Below, in pieces: positions 53,868 through 62,786 of a DNA stretch of 64,000 bases. The notes beneath the pieces are model-generated. The model was not told the origin of the DNA. It saw only the letters and a list, made by a program, of their open reading frames with translations, and ran no database searches. The position numbers and the translations under genes are program-made. This stretch comes from Thermoanaerobaculia bacterium (lineage in GTDB: Bacteria; Acidobacteriota; Thermoanaerobaculia; Multivoradales; JAHEKO01): the NCBI GenBank assembly GCA_945787575.1, contig CALZKB010000003.1:1-64000 (forward strand). The letters are read 5' to 3'. The stretch's first letter is position 1. Every line of letters begins with the position of its first letter.

Positions 53868-55844
53868 CTAGCCCGTTGAAGAGTCCCCTTCTTCGACCGC
53901 CCGGATGAGATCGGACAGCGCTGCCGGGTTGCGTAGCGTTCCGGGATCGACCGCCTCCTCCACCGGGGTGCCGGCCAGGATTCGCTTGAGTGGCACCTCG
54001 AGCTTCTTGCCGCTGAGCGTCGTCGGGATCTCGCCGACCGCCCTGATAGCGTCCGGTCGGTGGCGGGGTGATAGTTGGCTCGCCAGCTCGTGGCGAATCC
54101 GTTCCTCGAGCTCCCGATCGAGCTCGGCCTCGGCGGTCAGCACGACGAAGAGCCAGAGCTCGCCCTCGCCGCCGGACCTGCTCTCGACGACGACCGCATC
54201 GACGATCTCCTCGAGGCGATCGAGCACTCGATAGAACTCCGCCGTGCCCATCCGGACCCCGCCGCGGTTGAGGGTCGCGTCGGAGCGACCGCAGATGACC
54301 GCCCGGTTCTCACCGTCGAGTCGGATCCAGTCGCCGTGGCGCCAGACTCCCGGGAAGTGCTCGAAGTAGCTCTCTCGGTACCGCCGGTCCCCGTCGTCGT
54401 TCCAGAAGCGCAGCGGCATCGACGGCAAGGGTGTGGTGACGACCAGCTCGCCGACCTCGTCGACGACCGGCTGTCCGTCGGCGTCGAAGGCGGCGACACC
54501 GGTGGCGAGAGCCGGCACCTGCAGCTCTCCGGCCCGCACCGGGGCCAGCGGGCAGGCGGAGAAAAAGCAGCTGCAGATGTCGGTTCCGCCGCTCACCGAG
54601 GCCAACCAGACGTCCGCCTTGACCCGGTCGTAGACCCAGCGGAAGCCCTCGGCGGTCAGCGGGGAGCCGGTCGAGCCGATTCCGCGCAGGTTGGCGAGGT
54701 CGAACCGCGCGCCCGGCGACAGGTCCTGCTTGCGGCACGCCATCAGAAACGGGGCGCTGACTCCGAAGTAGGTGATTCTCTCCTCGGCGGCGAGCGAGAA
54801 CAGAGCGTCGAGGTCCGGGAACGAGGGGCTACCCTCGTAGAGCACGATGGTGGCGCCGACCAGCAGGCCGCCCACGAGGTAGTTCCACATCATCCAGCCG
54901 GTCGTCGTGTACCAGAAAAAACGATCGCCGACGCCGAGATCGGTATGGAGCGCCAGCTGCTTGAGGTGCTCGACGAGGATGCCTCCGTGCCCGTGCACGA
55001 TCGCCTTCGGTAGCCCGGTCGTGCCCGAGGAGTAGAGAATCCAAAGCGGGTGGTCGAAGGCGAGCGGCTCGAAGGCGAGCGGCTCGAATCGGGCGGTGAG
55101 GTCGGTCCACGAGAGCCACCCCGGCATCGGGACTTCGGGGTCGGACGTCAGCACGCTGGCTTCGAGGGTGGGCAGACCCTCCGCGATCGCCGCCACCTCC
55201 TCGCGGCGCTCGAAGGTCTTGCCGCCGTGGCGGTAGCGCTCGGCCGCGAGCAGCACCTTGGGCTCGATCTGCCCGAACCGATCGAGCGCGCTCGAGACCC
55301 CGAACTCGGGCGGACAGCTCGACCAGATGGCTCCGAGGCTGGCGGATGCGAGCAGTCCGACGACCGCCTGTGGATCGTTGGGGACATAGGCCACGACGCG
55401 ATCTCCGGTGCCGACCCCAAGAGCTCGGAGGCCCGCTCGGAGTCGTGCCACCCGGTCGCGAAGCTGGCGCCAGCTCAACTCCAGGCGTCGACCGTCTTCC
55501 CGGCGGTAGATCAGCGCCAGATGGTCGCTCTCCGACGCCAGGGCGTGCTCGGCGTAGTTCAACCGCGAGCCCGGAAAGAAGTTGGCGCCCGGCATGATCG
55601 GCGAGGGCAGCACGCGCTCGGGTGGGCGGCGGAAGTCGACGTCGAAAAAGTCGACCAGCGATTGCCAGAAAGCCTCCAGGTTCTCCACCGACCAACGCCA
55701 CAGGGCGCCGTAGCCGTCGAATCGCAGGTCTCGCTCGGCTTCGAGCCAGGCGAGGTAGGCGGTGAGTCTGCAATTCCGCCGGACCGCCTCCGACGGCTCC
55801 CACAACAGCTCTCCGCCGCCGTCGGTCGTCAGCCTGGCACTCAG
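53868..55844 (-). CDS. Acetoacetyl-CoA synthetase
   Basis: ATP-dependent acyl-CoA ligase of about 658 residues of the acetoacetate group. The family's N-terminal ELLWEPSEA, then PERVLPSPIMPGANFFPGSR, ADP/AMP motif YSSGTTGLPKAIVHGHGG, WYTTTGWMMWNYL, GSTGSPLTAEGF, the SVSGGTDICSCF motif and the C-terminal PTTLSGKKLEVP with the catalytic lysine region are all present. It makes acetoacetyl-CoA from acetoacetate, linking to polyhydroxyalkanoate or ketone use. There is no ATG in a good position: the frame can start at CTG 55844 with AGGTGGA five bases before it, overlapping the AhpD-like gene's stop, or at a TTG near residue 15. Confidence 0.92.
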   Translation of the reverse strand: MSARLTTDGGGELLWEPSEAVRRNCRLTAYLAWLEAERDLRFDGYGALWRWSVENLEAFWQSLVDFFDVDFRRPPERVLPSPIMPGANFFPGSRLNYAEHALASESDHLALIYRREDGRRLELSWRQLRDRVARLRAGLRALGVGTGDRVVAYVPNDPQAVVGLLASASLGAIWSSCPPEFGVSSALDRFGQIEPKVLLAAERYRHGGKTFERREEVAAIAEGLPTLEASVLTSDPEVPMPGWLSWTDLTARFEPLAFEPLAFDHPLWILYSSGTTGLPKAIVHGHGGILVEHLKQLALHTDLGVGDRFFWYTTTGWMMWNYLVGGLLVGATIVLYEGSPSFPDLDALFSLAAEERITYFGVSAPFLMACRKQDLSPGARFDLANLRGIGSTGSPLTAEGFRWVYDRVKADVWLASVSGGTDICSCFFSACPLAPVRAGELQVPALATGVAAFDADGQPVVDEVGELVVTTPLPSMPLRFWNDDGDRRYRESYFEHFPGVWRHGDWIRLDGENRAVICGRSDATLNRGGVRMGTAEFYRVLDRLEEIVDAVVVESRSGGEGELWLFVVLTAEAELDRELEERIRHELASQLSPRHRPDAIRAVGEIPTTLSGKKLEVPLKRILAGTPVEEAVDPGTLRNPAALSDLIRAVEEGDSSTG

Positions 55845-56413
55845 TGGTGATCCACCTGCAAGATCGGGCTGACGCCGGAGAACACCGGCTCGAGCTCGAC
55901 GCCCAGCGCGTCCCCGAACTTGCTGACGAAGATGTAGACCGAGATGGTGAAGACCGCCTCGACGATCTGCGGCTCGGTGAAGTGCTCGTGGAGACGTGAC
56001 CACAGCTCCTTCGAGACTCGATTGGCGTCGACGCCGATCTGCACCGTGAGGTCGAGTAGCGCCTTCTCCGCGTCGCTGAAATGAGGGCTCGTCTGGTAGC
56101 GATCGTCACCGATGTCGGCGATCTTCTCCTGCGAGATGCCCAGTCGCTGGCTGAGGGTCTCGTGCTGGACGACGCAGTACTGACACTGATTGCGGTGGGT
56201 CGCCTTGAGAATCAGGAGCTCCTTGGTCGTCCAATCGAGCTCGCCGTCCTTGAGGATCGCCATGACGAGCTCGGTGAAGACGCTGCCGAGCTCGGGGGTG
56301 TGCCCGAACACCTTGAAGATGTTGAGGAGCATCTCGAAGCGCTCCTCGGCCTTGTCGTAGAAGGCGTTGGTGGCAGCATCGGCCTGCTCGCGTTCGACGT
56401 AGGAAACGGTCAT
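55841..56413 (-). CDS. Carboxymuconolactone decarboxylase/AhpD-like protein
   Basis: Helical protein of 190 residues. The AhpD-type site is HRNQCQYCVVQHE, a CxxC with the downstream His, as in alkylhydroperoxidase D-like proteins. Flanking helices (ELVMAILKDGELDWTTKELL before and HFSDAEKALLDLTVQIGVD after) fit the family. Probable peroxidase or thiol redox role. It overlaps or abuts the acetoacetyl-CoA synthetase gene and is upstream of it in the same direction. Confidence 0.85.
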   Translation of the reverse strand: MTVSYVEREQADAATNAFYDKAEERFEMLLNIFKVFGHTPELGSVFTELVMAILKDGELDWTTKELLILKATHRNQCQYCVVQHETLSQRLGISQEKIADIGDDRYQTSPHFSDAEKALLDLTVQIGVDANRVSKELWSRLHEHFTEPQIVEAVFTISVYIFVSKFGDALGVELEPVFSGVSPILQVDHH

Positions 56414-56610
56414 CGTGGCTCTCCTCTATGCTGCGTCCAGCGGTTGGCGGTCGGCTGTGTAGCCTACCGCGATCGCGTCCGTCGTGGTCGCCTTCGGGCG
56501 ACGGATCAGTGCTCACGACCGTAGGCCCCGGCGAGAGAGGGATGGGAGCCCAGGGGTCTTGAGCCGAGCCCTCTGAATCACCCAGGATCAGAGTGCCGGC
56601 CGAGCAAGAC

Positions 56611-56951
56611 ATGAGCGAAGCCATCAGGGGAATTCACCACGTCACCGCGATCGCCACCGATCCTCAACGCAACGTCGACTTCTACGCTGGAGTGCTGGGT
56701 TTACGCCTGGCCAAGAAGACCGTCAACTTCGACGATCCGGCACCTACCACATCTACTACGGCGACGAGCTGGGGCGTCCCGGCACCATCCTGACGTTCTT
56801 TCCGTGGCCGCTGGCACGGCGCGGAAGCCGCGGCTTCGGCCAGGCCACGGTGACCTCGTTCTCGATTCCCGACGGATCGCTCGGCTTCTGGCAGACCCGC
56901 CTCGGAGAGCACGGCGTCGTCGCCGAGGAGCCGAAGTCTCGCGAGAGATGA
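56611..56951 (+). pseudogene. Glyoxalase/dioxygenase-superfamily gene, frameshifted and truncated
   Basis: The frame starts like a ring-cleaving-dioxygenase/glyoxalase protein (GIHHVTAIATDPQRNVDFYA, VLGLRLAKKTVNFDDP). One missing G near 56739-56740 shifts the frame; the next frame reads GTYHIYYGDELGRPGTILTF and FPWPLARRG, GQATVTSFSIPDGSLGFW and stops at 56951. Family members are about 310 residues; only about 113 codons are left. The metal-binding His of the first half is visible (GIHHVTA), but the second half of the protein is missing. Confidence 0.7.
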
Positions 56952-57106
56952 TCGACTCCCTGTTCGACGGTGGCGATCGATCGACGTCGCAGGAGTAAGG
57001 GAGGCAAGGCGAACCGGGGGCTTTTGTCCCCGCCTGTTGAGCCTCCCACTGCCGATCGACCTCAACCCTGGCAGGGTGCGGTTGCGGCATCCGCGCTCGG
57101 GAGCCG

Positions 57107-58456
57107 GTGCCGAAGAGGCGCGACTCCGTGAGACATCCATCCGCAATCCTCTGGCTCTTCGGTGTCTTCGTCGCGGCGGCCTCCGTGGCTCAGCCGCCCT
57201 GCGCACCGCTGGCTCCGCCCGAAGAGCCGATCGTCGAGGTCTTCCCCTCCGAGGTGGCCCAGTTGCGAGACATCGTGGCGGCGGCATCGACCGGCACGAC
57301 GATCCTGCTTCACGACGGTCTCTACGACCTGAGCCACGGCGACGGCGCAGATCGGCTGAGCTTCAACACGCCAGGCGTGACTCTGAGATCGGTGAGCGGC
57401 GATCGGGACGCGGTGGTTCTCGACGGCGCCTACGGCACGAACGAGCTGATCTCCATCCTGGCCTCCGATGTCACCATCGCCGACCTCACGGTGAAGCGAG
57501 CCTTCGACCATCCGATCCACATTTCGGGCAACGCCGGCAGTCCGATCACCGGAATCGTCCTTCACAACCTGCGCGTCGTCGACCCCGGCCAGCAAGCCGT
57601 CAAGATCAACCCGATCGACGACGGCTACGTGGACTTCGGGGTGATGCAGTGCAGCCTCATCGAGCTGACCCCGGTCGGCCGGGAGGAGATCCGAGACAAC
57701 TGTTACACCGGCGGGCTGGATGCCCACCAGGCTTGGGGTTGGCTGGTTCGTCGGAATCGGATCGAGGGCTTCTGGTGCGATCAGGGGCTGTCGGAGCACG
57801 GTATCCATTTCTGGCGGGGATCGCGGGACACCCTGGTGGAGGAGAACGTCATCGTCGACTGTGCGCGCGGGATCGGCTTCGGCCTCGGCGCGGACGGATC
57901 GGCGCGGGAGTACCCCGACGACCCCTACCCGGATATCGGCTACATGGGCCACATCGACGGCGTCATTCGGAACAACTTCGTCGCCGCCGATGATCCGGCC
58001 CTCTTCGCCTCCGCGAGCGGGTTCGACACCGGGGTCGGACTCGAACAGGCTCACGGCACCGAGGTGCACCACAACAGTGTGGCGTCGACTCAGACCCCCC
58101 GCTCATCCTCGATCGAATGGCGCTTCCCCAACACGTTGGCGGAGATCGCCAACAACCTGGCGAGCTCCGTGCTCAAGCCCCGCGACGGCGGGGTCGCGAA
58201 CCTGACGACGAACATCGAAGACGCCTCGCTATCCTGGTTCGCCGAGATCGGGGCGGGCGATTTGCACTTGACCGAATCGGCCTCCGCCGCGGTCGACGGC
58301 GGTACGGCTCTCCCGCCCGGCGCCGCCGACTTCGATATCGATCTGGAGATCCGTGACGGCAACCCCGACGTCGGAGCCGATGAGGTGCGAGAGGTGCTGT
58401 TCATGGACGGTTTCGAGTCGGGCGACACCTCGGCGTGGTCGGTGGTCGTGCCGTAG
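57107..58456 (+). CDS. Secreted right-handed beta-helix protein with FESGDTSAW tag
   Basis: Exported protein of 449 residues. A signal peptide (AILWLFGVFVAAASVAQ) ends near residue 30. The body forms beta-helix coils of the pectate-lyase type: GTTILLHDGLYDLSHGDG, VTLRSVSGDRDAVVLDGA, DVTIADLTVKRAFDHPIHI, GIVLHNLRVVDPGQQAVKI, LVEENVIVDCARGIGFGLG and VIRNNFVAADD. It ends LFMDGFESGDTSAWSVVVP at the stop. It may bind or degrade a polysaccharide; no catalytic set is obvious. The start may be GTG 57107 or GTG 57128; both keep the signal peptide. Confidence 0.85.
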   Translation: MPKRRDSVRHPSAILWLFGVFVAAASVAQPPCAPLAPPEEPIVEVFPSEVAQLRDIVAAASTGTTILLHDGLYDLSHGDGADRLSFNTPGVTLRSVSGDRDAVVLDGAYGTNELISILASDVTIADLTVKRAFDHPIHISGNAGSPITGIVLHNLRVVDPGQQAVKINPIDDGYVDFGVMQCSLIELTPVGREEIRDNCYTGGLDAHQAWGWLVRRNRIEGFWCDQGLSEHGIHFWRGSRDTLVEENVIVDCARGIGFGLGADGSAREYPDDPYPDIGYMGHIDGVIRNNFVAADDPALFASASGFDTGVGLEQAHGTEVHHNSVASTQTPRSSSIEWRFPNTLAEIANNLASSVLKPRDGGVANLTTNIEDASLSWFAEIGAGDLHLTESASAAVDGGTALPPGAADFDIDLEIRDGNPDVGADEVREVLFMDGFESGDTSAWSVVVP

Positions 58457-58482
58457 CACCGGCGGAGTCTTGCCGCGGGCCG

Positions 58483-59733
58483 CTAGGGATGAACCCCCGT
58501 CGCGTGCAATCGAAAGACGATTTCCGGGGTCGCGAGATCGATCTCGGTGCGCACGAAAAGCACTCCGGTCGTCGACGCCGGGTCGTAGGCGCAGAGCCCC
58601 GGCCCGAGCCCGGTGCTGTCGGACGAGCGAAGATCGGCGCGCACGATCGGCTTGCCCGCCGCATCGCGACGTAGCCGGGGTGGATCGAGCGACTCGAGCT
58701 CGAGCACCCGGCAGCCTCGGTGGCGGGGACGTGGCGACAACCGTTTCGGAGTGACGAGAAGCAAGAGGCTCCCATCGCGGGCTCGAGCCACGTCCGGCTG
58801 GGTCAGGACGTGACCCCCGAGGGCTGCGGCATCGCGGCGATCGCTCAGACGTCCCCGCCAAGTCCAGTCGAGACGGGCCCTCGGTCCCTCGCCGTCGGTG
58901 GCGAAGACGCCGAGGAACTCCGCGTTCCGGTTGCGCCTTCCGGTCAACGGATCGATGACCAGACACTGGGCCACCATGTAGAGCGTCTCGTCGAGACCGT
59001 AGAGCGCCGGCTCGGTCCACAGCGCACAGCGGGCGAGTTCGGGATCGAGCGTCGAGAGATCGAGGTCCGGGCGCCAGGCCGGATCGGTGAGAGCACCGCC
59101 GAGCCGAGCCTCACGACCCCGGCCGAGCCCGCGCGGACTCGGGGATCGGGAAAGGCGAAAGTGGACGCTCTGCGGGCGGCGGTCTTCGTCGCCGAACGGC
59201 TCAAAGTAGCGCAAGTGCATGCCGAACCACCGGGTGCCGGATCGTCTCTCGAGCGGCGCCAAGGTCGATACCTCGTGTACCGACACTCCCTTGCCGCCGG
59301 TCGGGCTTGGATCGGTCTCGTGCGCCGAAGTGGCGAGGCTACGCACGAACTGCCAGCTCTCGCCCCCGTCATCGCTCGAGGCGAGATGGATGCTCACTCC
59401 GAACTCGGGACTCGACCGCGGTCTGTGGAGATGGAGATAGGAATAGGAGAGCCACAGGCGGTCACTCGACGGATCCTTGCGGACCGCGGGGTCGCCGTAC
59501 CCGCGGAAGGGGCTGGGCGAGGGGCCGGGCAGGGTGAAGAAGGGATCGCCCTCGATCCGCATCTCGGGACACTGCGGGTTGTCGGCGCGGCAGTCGAAGC
59601 GCACCGGCACCGCCCCGGCCGCGGCTGCGGACACCAGCAGGACGGCACTCAGTGCCAGCACCGCCGCCCGCGCGAACTCGATCCGCGCCCCCTCGTTCCC
59701 GGCCGAGCTCCTCGCGACCCTCGTTGATCTCAT
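58483..59733 (-). CDS. Secreted sialidase-like propeller protein
   Basis: Exported protein of 416 residues. The signal peptide core is AAVLALSAVLLVSAAAAGA. The mature part has a GYGDPAVRKDPSSDRLWLSY blade and an Asp box (SSDDGGESWQFVR), then GLDETLYMVAQCLVIDPLTG and GGHVLTQPDVARARDGSLLL, which suggests a five- or six-bladed propeller of the BNR/sialidase or GH43-like kind. No clear catalytic triad. It has no FESGDTSAW tag and converges on the tagged beta-helix gene. A GGGAGG site precedes the ATG. Confidence 0.7.
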   Translation of the reverse strand: MRSTRVARSSAGNEGARIEFARAAVLALSAVLLVSAAAAGAVPVRFDCRADNPQCPEMRIEGDPFFTLPGPSPSPFRGYGDPAVRKDPSSDRLWLSYSYLHLHRPRSSPEFGVSIHLASSDDGGESWQFVRSLATSAHETDPSPTGGKGVSVHEVSTLAPLERRSGTRWFGMHLRYFEPFGDEDRRPQSVHFRLSRSPSPRGLGRGREARLGGALTDPAWRPDLDLSTLDPELARCALWTEPALYGLDETLYMVAQCLVIDPLTGRRNRNAEFLGVFATDGEGPRARLDWTWRGRLSDRRDAAALGGHVLTQPDVARARDGSLLLLVTPKRLSPRPRHRGCRVLELESLDPPRLRRDAAGKPIVRADLRSSDSTGLGPGLCAYDPASTTGVLFVRTEIDLATPEIVFRLHATGVHP

Positions 59734-59890
59734 CCAGGCCTCCCTTCTGCCGGCAGGGCACCGGCGTCTTCACCCATTTGGGGTCGCGAGGCCCTCGCTC
59801 GTATGACTCGAAACCCGGGGACGACCGGCGAGACCGCAGTGACGATTCGGTCCGAACGAGCGCTCCACGTGCTAGGTTTTCCGGTACGCC

Positions 59891-60862
59891 ATGTCCGCTT
59901 CGCCCACCGCATCGACCACTACTCCTCTCCTCGACGCCGCCAAGTTCCGCGACCCGCGGCGGACCGCCACCGGCGAGGAGCGCGCCCAAGTCGAGCTCGA
60001 AACCCTCGAGACTCTGTGGTTCAATACCGGAACGCTGTGCAACATCGAGTGTCGGCGCTGCTACATCGAGTCGGGCCCCACCAACGACCGCCTCGTCTAC
60101 ATCGGTGCCGACGAGGTGGAGCGCTACCTCGACGAGATCGCCGAGCTCGGCCTGACGACCCGCACGATCGGCTTCACCGGCGGCGAACCATTCATGAATC
60201 CGGAGTTTCTCGTGATGGTGGAAGAGTGCCTGAACCGCGGTTTCCGGGTGCTGGTGCTGACCAACGCCATGCGGCCTCTGATGCTGCCGGCGACCCGCGC
60301 CCGACTACTGCGGCTGCACGAGAGATTCGGTCAGAGGCTCCACCTGCGGGTCAGCCTCGACCACTACACGAGAGCGCTGCACGAGGTCGAGCGCGGTCCA
60401 CGCTCCTGGGATTCGACGCTGCGCGGCCTCGGCTGGCTGGTGACCCACGGGTTTCACCTGTCGGTCGCGGGACGAACCTGCTGGAACGAGGAGGAGGCCG
60501 CGGCTCGGCTCGGTTACGCGCGCCTTTTTGCCGAGCTCGGGCTGGCGTGCGATGCCGGGGACCCGGCGCAGCTCGTGCTCTTCCCCGAGATGGACCCGAC
60601 TCGCGACGTACCGGAGATCACGAGCGACTGTTGGGGCGCCCTCGGCGTCGAGCCGTCCAGCCTCATGTGCGCCACCAGTCGCATGGTGGTCAAACGCCGG
60701 GCGGCGTCGTCGACTACGGTCGTCAGCTGTACGCTGCTGCCCTACGACGCTCGGTTCGAGCTCGGGTCCACCCTCCGCGAGGCCTGCGGTCCGATGCCGC
60801 TCAACCATCCTCACTGCGCGCGCTTCTGTGTTCTCGGCGGGGGGTCCTGCAGCGCCGGTTGA
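59891..60862 (+). CDS. Radical SAM protein
   Basis: Radical SAM enzyme of 323 residues. The cluster motif is CNIECRRC (CX3CX2C) in LWFNTGTLCNIECRRCYIES; GFTGGEPF marks the SAM-binding glycine-rich loop. A Cys-rich C-terminal part (CWGALG, LMCATSRMV, VSCTLLPYD, CGPMPLNHPHCARFC, GGGSC) suggests one or two auxiliary clusters of the SPASM/twitch kind. No precursor peptide gene is seen nearby, so a peptide-modifying role is unsupported. The decayed tag remnant begins just downstream on the other strand. Confidence 0.8.
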   Translation: MSASPTASTTTPLLDAAKFRDPRRTATGEERAQVELETLETLWFNTGTLCNIECRRCYIESGPTNDRLVYIGADEVERYLDEIAELGLTTRTIGFTGGEPFMNPEFLVMVEECLNRGFRVLVLTNAMRPLMLPATRARLLRLHERFGQRLHLRVSLDHYTRALHEVERGPRSWDSTLRGLGWLVTHGFHLSVAGRTCWNEEEAAARLGYARLFAELGLACDAGDPAQLVLFPEMDPTRDVPEITSDCWGALGVEPSSLMCATSRMVVKRRAASSTTVVSCTLLPYDARFELGSTLREACGPMPLNHPHCARFCVLGGGSCSAG

Positions 60863-60869
60863 CGGTTCG

Positions 60870-60932
60870 GGGCACGACCGTCGACCAAGCCGAGGTCTTG
60901 CCCGACTCGCAGCCCGCCACCACCGTGCCGCC
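60870..60932 (-). pseudogene. Decayed FESGDTSAW tag
   Basis: On the minus strand the residues GCESGKTSAWSTVVP match the common tag DGFESGDTSAWS-TVP with changes (F to C, D to K) and with no stop directly after it. It lies in a frame broken upstream. The 300 bases upstream (to about 61190) have coding-like pieces such as LVAALRTPLGTLVMPGDTDD, the probable body of the lost secreted gene. Confidence 0.45.
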
Positions 60933-61195
60933 GAAGGCGTCGATCGACGTCTCGTTCCGAGTGTGCCCGTCGTCGGGCCCGAGCCGGTGTTCGACAAAAG
61001 GGAGCCGGCCCCCTCCACGCGCTCGAGCAACGACTCTTCGGGGCCGGGTGCGGCGGAGCGCAGTCCGCTTGCCCGAGGGCGCTGGACGTCGAGCGGCAGC
61101 ACCCAGCCGAGATCGTCCGTGTCGCCCGGCATCACCAGAGTGCCGAGAGGGGTTCTCAGCGCCGCGACGAGCTCCGCCGGCGGCCGAAGTTCGGC
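60933..61195 (-). other. Remnant of a secreted gene
   Basis: Minus-strand frames in this stretch carry LVAALRTPLGTLVMPGDTDD and GWVLPLDVQRP but have no start and shift frame before the tag remnant. I take it as the body of a lost tagged gene; family not recognised. Confidence 0.3.
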
Positions 61196-61672
61196 TCAGG
61201 CCGCTTCGCAGAGCGATTTGAGGTTGGCCAGAGAGCGCTCGAGGCACTGGGCCTGCAACCGCTCGACCGTCGCCGCATCGGCCGGGGAGCGCGCCGGCTC
61301 GGCGCGCTGCCCGGGCTCGAGATCGAGGTCGACCTCGACTTCGGTCTCGTTCCCCTTGGCGGCGTAGGTCCAGTCCTGGTTGCACGCGATCAACAGCTGT
61401 TCGAACGACGAGCCCAGACTGATGCACTCGGTGGGTCCTTGCGCCTTGGCGCGCCAGTGCACGACGCCTTCGACCTGGTCCTCGACAGCGGGCTGGGTCA
61501 GCGGGAAGCGCACCCCGACCGCCAGGTAGGTGCGACGGTGGCCGTTGGAGACGAGCGCCTCGGTGTCGCTCCAGCCCACGAACCAGCGATCCCATCGATG
61601 CGGGTCGCGAGCGAGCGCGCAGACCTCTTCGAGGGCGGCGTCGATTCGAATAGTTCTCTTCACGTGTGCCAT
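61196..61672 (-). CDS. SRPBCC (START-like) family protein
   Basis: Small helix-grip protein of 158 residues. It begins VKRTIRIDAALEEVCALARD, typical of polyketide cyclase/START-like proteins, and continues with WDRWFVGWSDTEALVSN and the closing helix ATVERLQAQCLERSLANL. These proteins bind hydrophobic ligands. There is no signal peptide. The ATG follows a GAGGAAT-like site. Ligand unknown. Confidence 0.8.
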   Translation of the reverse strand: MAHVKRTIRIDAALEEVCALARDPHRWDRWFVGWSDTEALVSNGHRRTYLAVGVRFPLTQPAVEDQVEGVVHWRAKAQGPTECISLGSSFEQLLIACNQDWTYAAKGNETEVEVDLDLEPGQRAEPARSPADAATVERLQAQCLERSLANLKSLCEAA

Positions 61673-61905
61673 CTCATTCCTCCTCTGTTGGTGGGCGGAA
61701 GGACGAGACGGGCTTCGTGGCGGAAATCTCCAGCAGCAGCTCGCGGACTCGACCCGGCTCCCGCCCTCTCTGTCATCAATGAGATAGGCGTCGGTCGGCG
61801 CCGACTGTTACGGACCGGGATCTCCGCTCTCACTCGAGCTCGCCTTTTCTCTCCACTGCTCCCGCGAGTAGAGTTGAGGCCACCGACTCGCGGAAGGAGG
61901 AGAGG

Positions 61906-62559
61906 ATGCGAATCGCAGTTTTGGGCACCGGAGTCGTCGGGCAGGCGCTGGCGACGAAGCTGGTCGAGCTCGGGCACGAGGTCCGAATGGGCTCGCGCAC
62001 GGCGGACAACGAGCAGGCCTCGGCATGGACCGCCGCGGCCGGCAGCCGCGCGTCGCACGGGACTTTTGCGAAGGCTGCCGCCTTCGGTGCTCTGGTGTTC
62101 AACTGCACCGCCGGCGCCAGCTCCCTCGCGGCTTTGCGCAGCGCCGGGGAAAAGAACTTGAACGGCAAGATCCTCGTCGACGTGGCCAATCCGCTCGATT
62201 TCTCCGAGGGCATGCCGCCCACCTTGACGGTGTGCAACACCGACTCGCTGGGAGAACAGATCCAGCGGGAGTTCCCGGCCGCTCAGGTGGTCAAGGCCTT
62301 CAACACGGTCAACTACCGAGTAATGGTCGACCCCGGTCTGGTCGGCGGAGCACACGACGTCTTCGTCTGTGGCGATGACGAAGACGCCAAGGTCCGGGTC
62401 AAAGAGCTGATCGCGCGATTCGGCTGGGAGTCGATCCTCGACCTCGGCGACATCACGGCGGCCCGCGGCACCGAGATGATGCTGCCGCTCTGGATTCGCC
62501 TCTGGGGCTTCATGGAGACGACCGATTTCAACCTCAAGGTGGTGGGCCCGGCCGACTGA
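61906..62559 (+). CDS. NADPH-dependent F420-reductase-like protein
   Basis: Rossmann-fold protein of 217 residues related to NADPH:F420 oxidoreductase and NADP-binding reductases. The dinucleotide motif is IAVLGTGVVGQALATKLVEL, the phosphate-binding SRT follows the second strand (RMGSRTADNEQ), and VVKAFNTVNYRVMVDP is the typical third segment. It would oxidise or reduce a small cofactor or substrate. F420 genes are not seen here, so another substrate is possible. A GGAGGAGAGG site precedes the ATG. Confidence 0.85.
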   Translation: MRIAVLGTGVVGQALATKLVELGHEVRMGSRTADNEQASAWTAAAGSRASHGTFAKAAAFGALVFNCTAGASSLAALRSAGEKNLNGKILVDVANPLDFSEGMPPTLTVCNTDSLGEQIQREFPAAQVVKAFNTVNYRVMVDPGLVGGAHDVFVCGDDEDAKVRVKELIARFGWESILDLGDITAARGTEMMLPLWIRLWGFMETTDFNLKVVGPAD

Positions 62560-62628
62560 CGGCGCCCGCAGTCGAAAGCCGCGCGATTCGCGAGGGGAGA
62601 CCCCGGTCCTCGAGTCGGGGTCCGTCGG

Positions 62629-62733
62629 CTAGAACTTGACCGCGAGGGCTGTCGCGACCGTGGTGTCCTCGAACAGCCGCTCGTCCTCGCTGAAGGTCAG
62701 GGCACGAGCTTGGCGCCGCTGGCCGCTGGACAT
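62629..62733 (-). CDS. 34-aa frame, possible beta-barrel C-terminus
   Basis: Short minus-strand frame starting at an ATG with a GGGAGG site five bases upstream. The peptide ends EDTTVATALAVKF, alternating hydrophobic residues with a C-terminal Phe, as in the last strand of outer-membrane beta-barrels. It could be the tail of a lost porin-like gene, or a small independent peptide. Confidence 0.35.
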   Translation of the reverse strand: MSSGQRRQARALTFSEDERLFEDTTVATALAVKF

Positions 62734-62786
62734 GTCGTCCTCCCGACGATGACTATGGCAGGCTCACCTGCTGCCTGCTCGAGCCG

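Noticed and set aside
56990-57095. Possible second c-di-GMP riboswitch before the beta-helix gene
   Set aside because: There is a hairpin (CGGGG...CCCCG) in a similar layout but the invariant GCAAAG and GCCGGG-like parts are missing.
59740-59890. Precursor peptide for the radical SAM protein at 59891
   Set aside because: No short frame with a leader-core layout or good ribosome site is visible near the gene.
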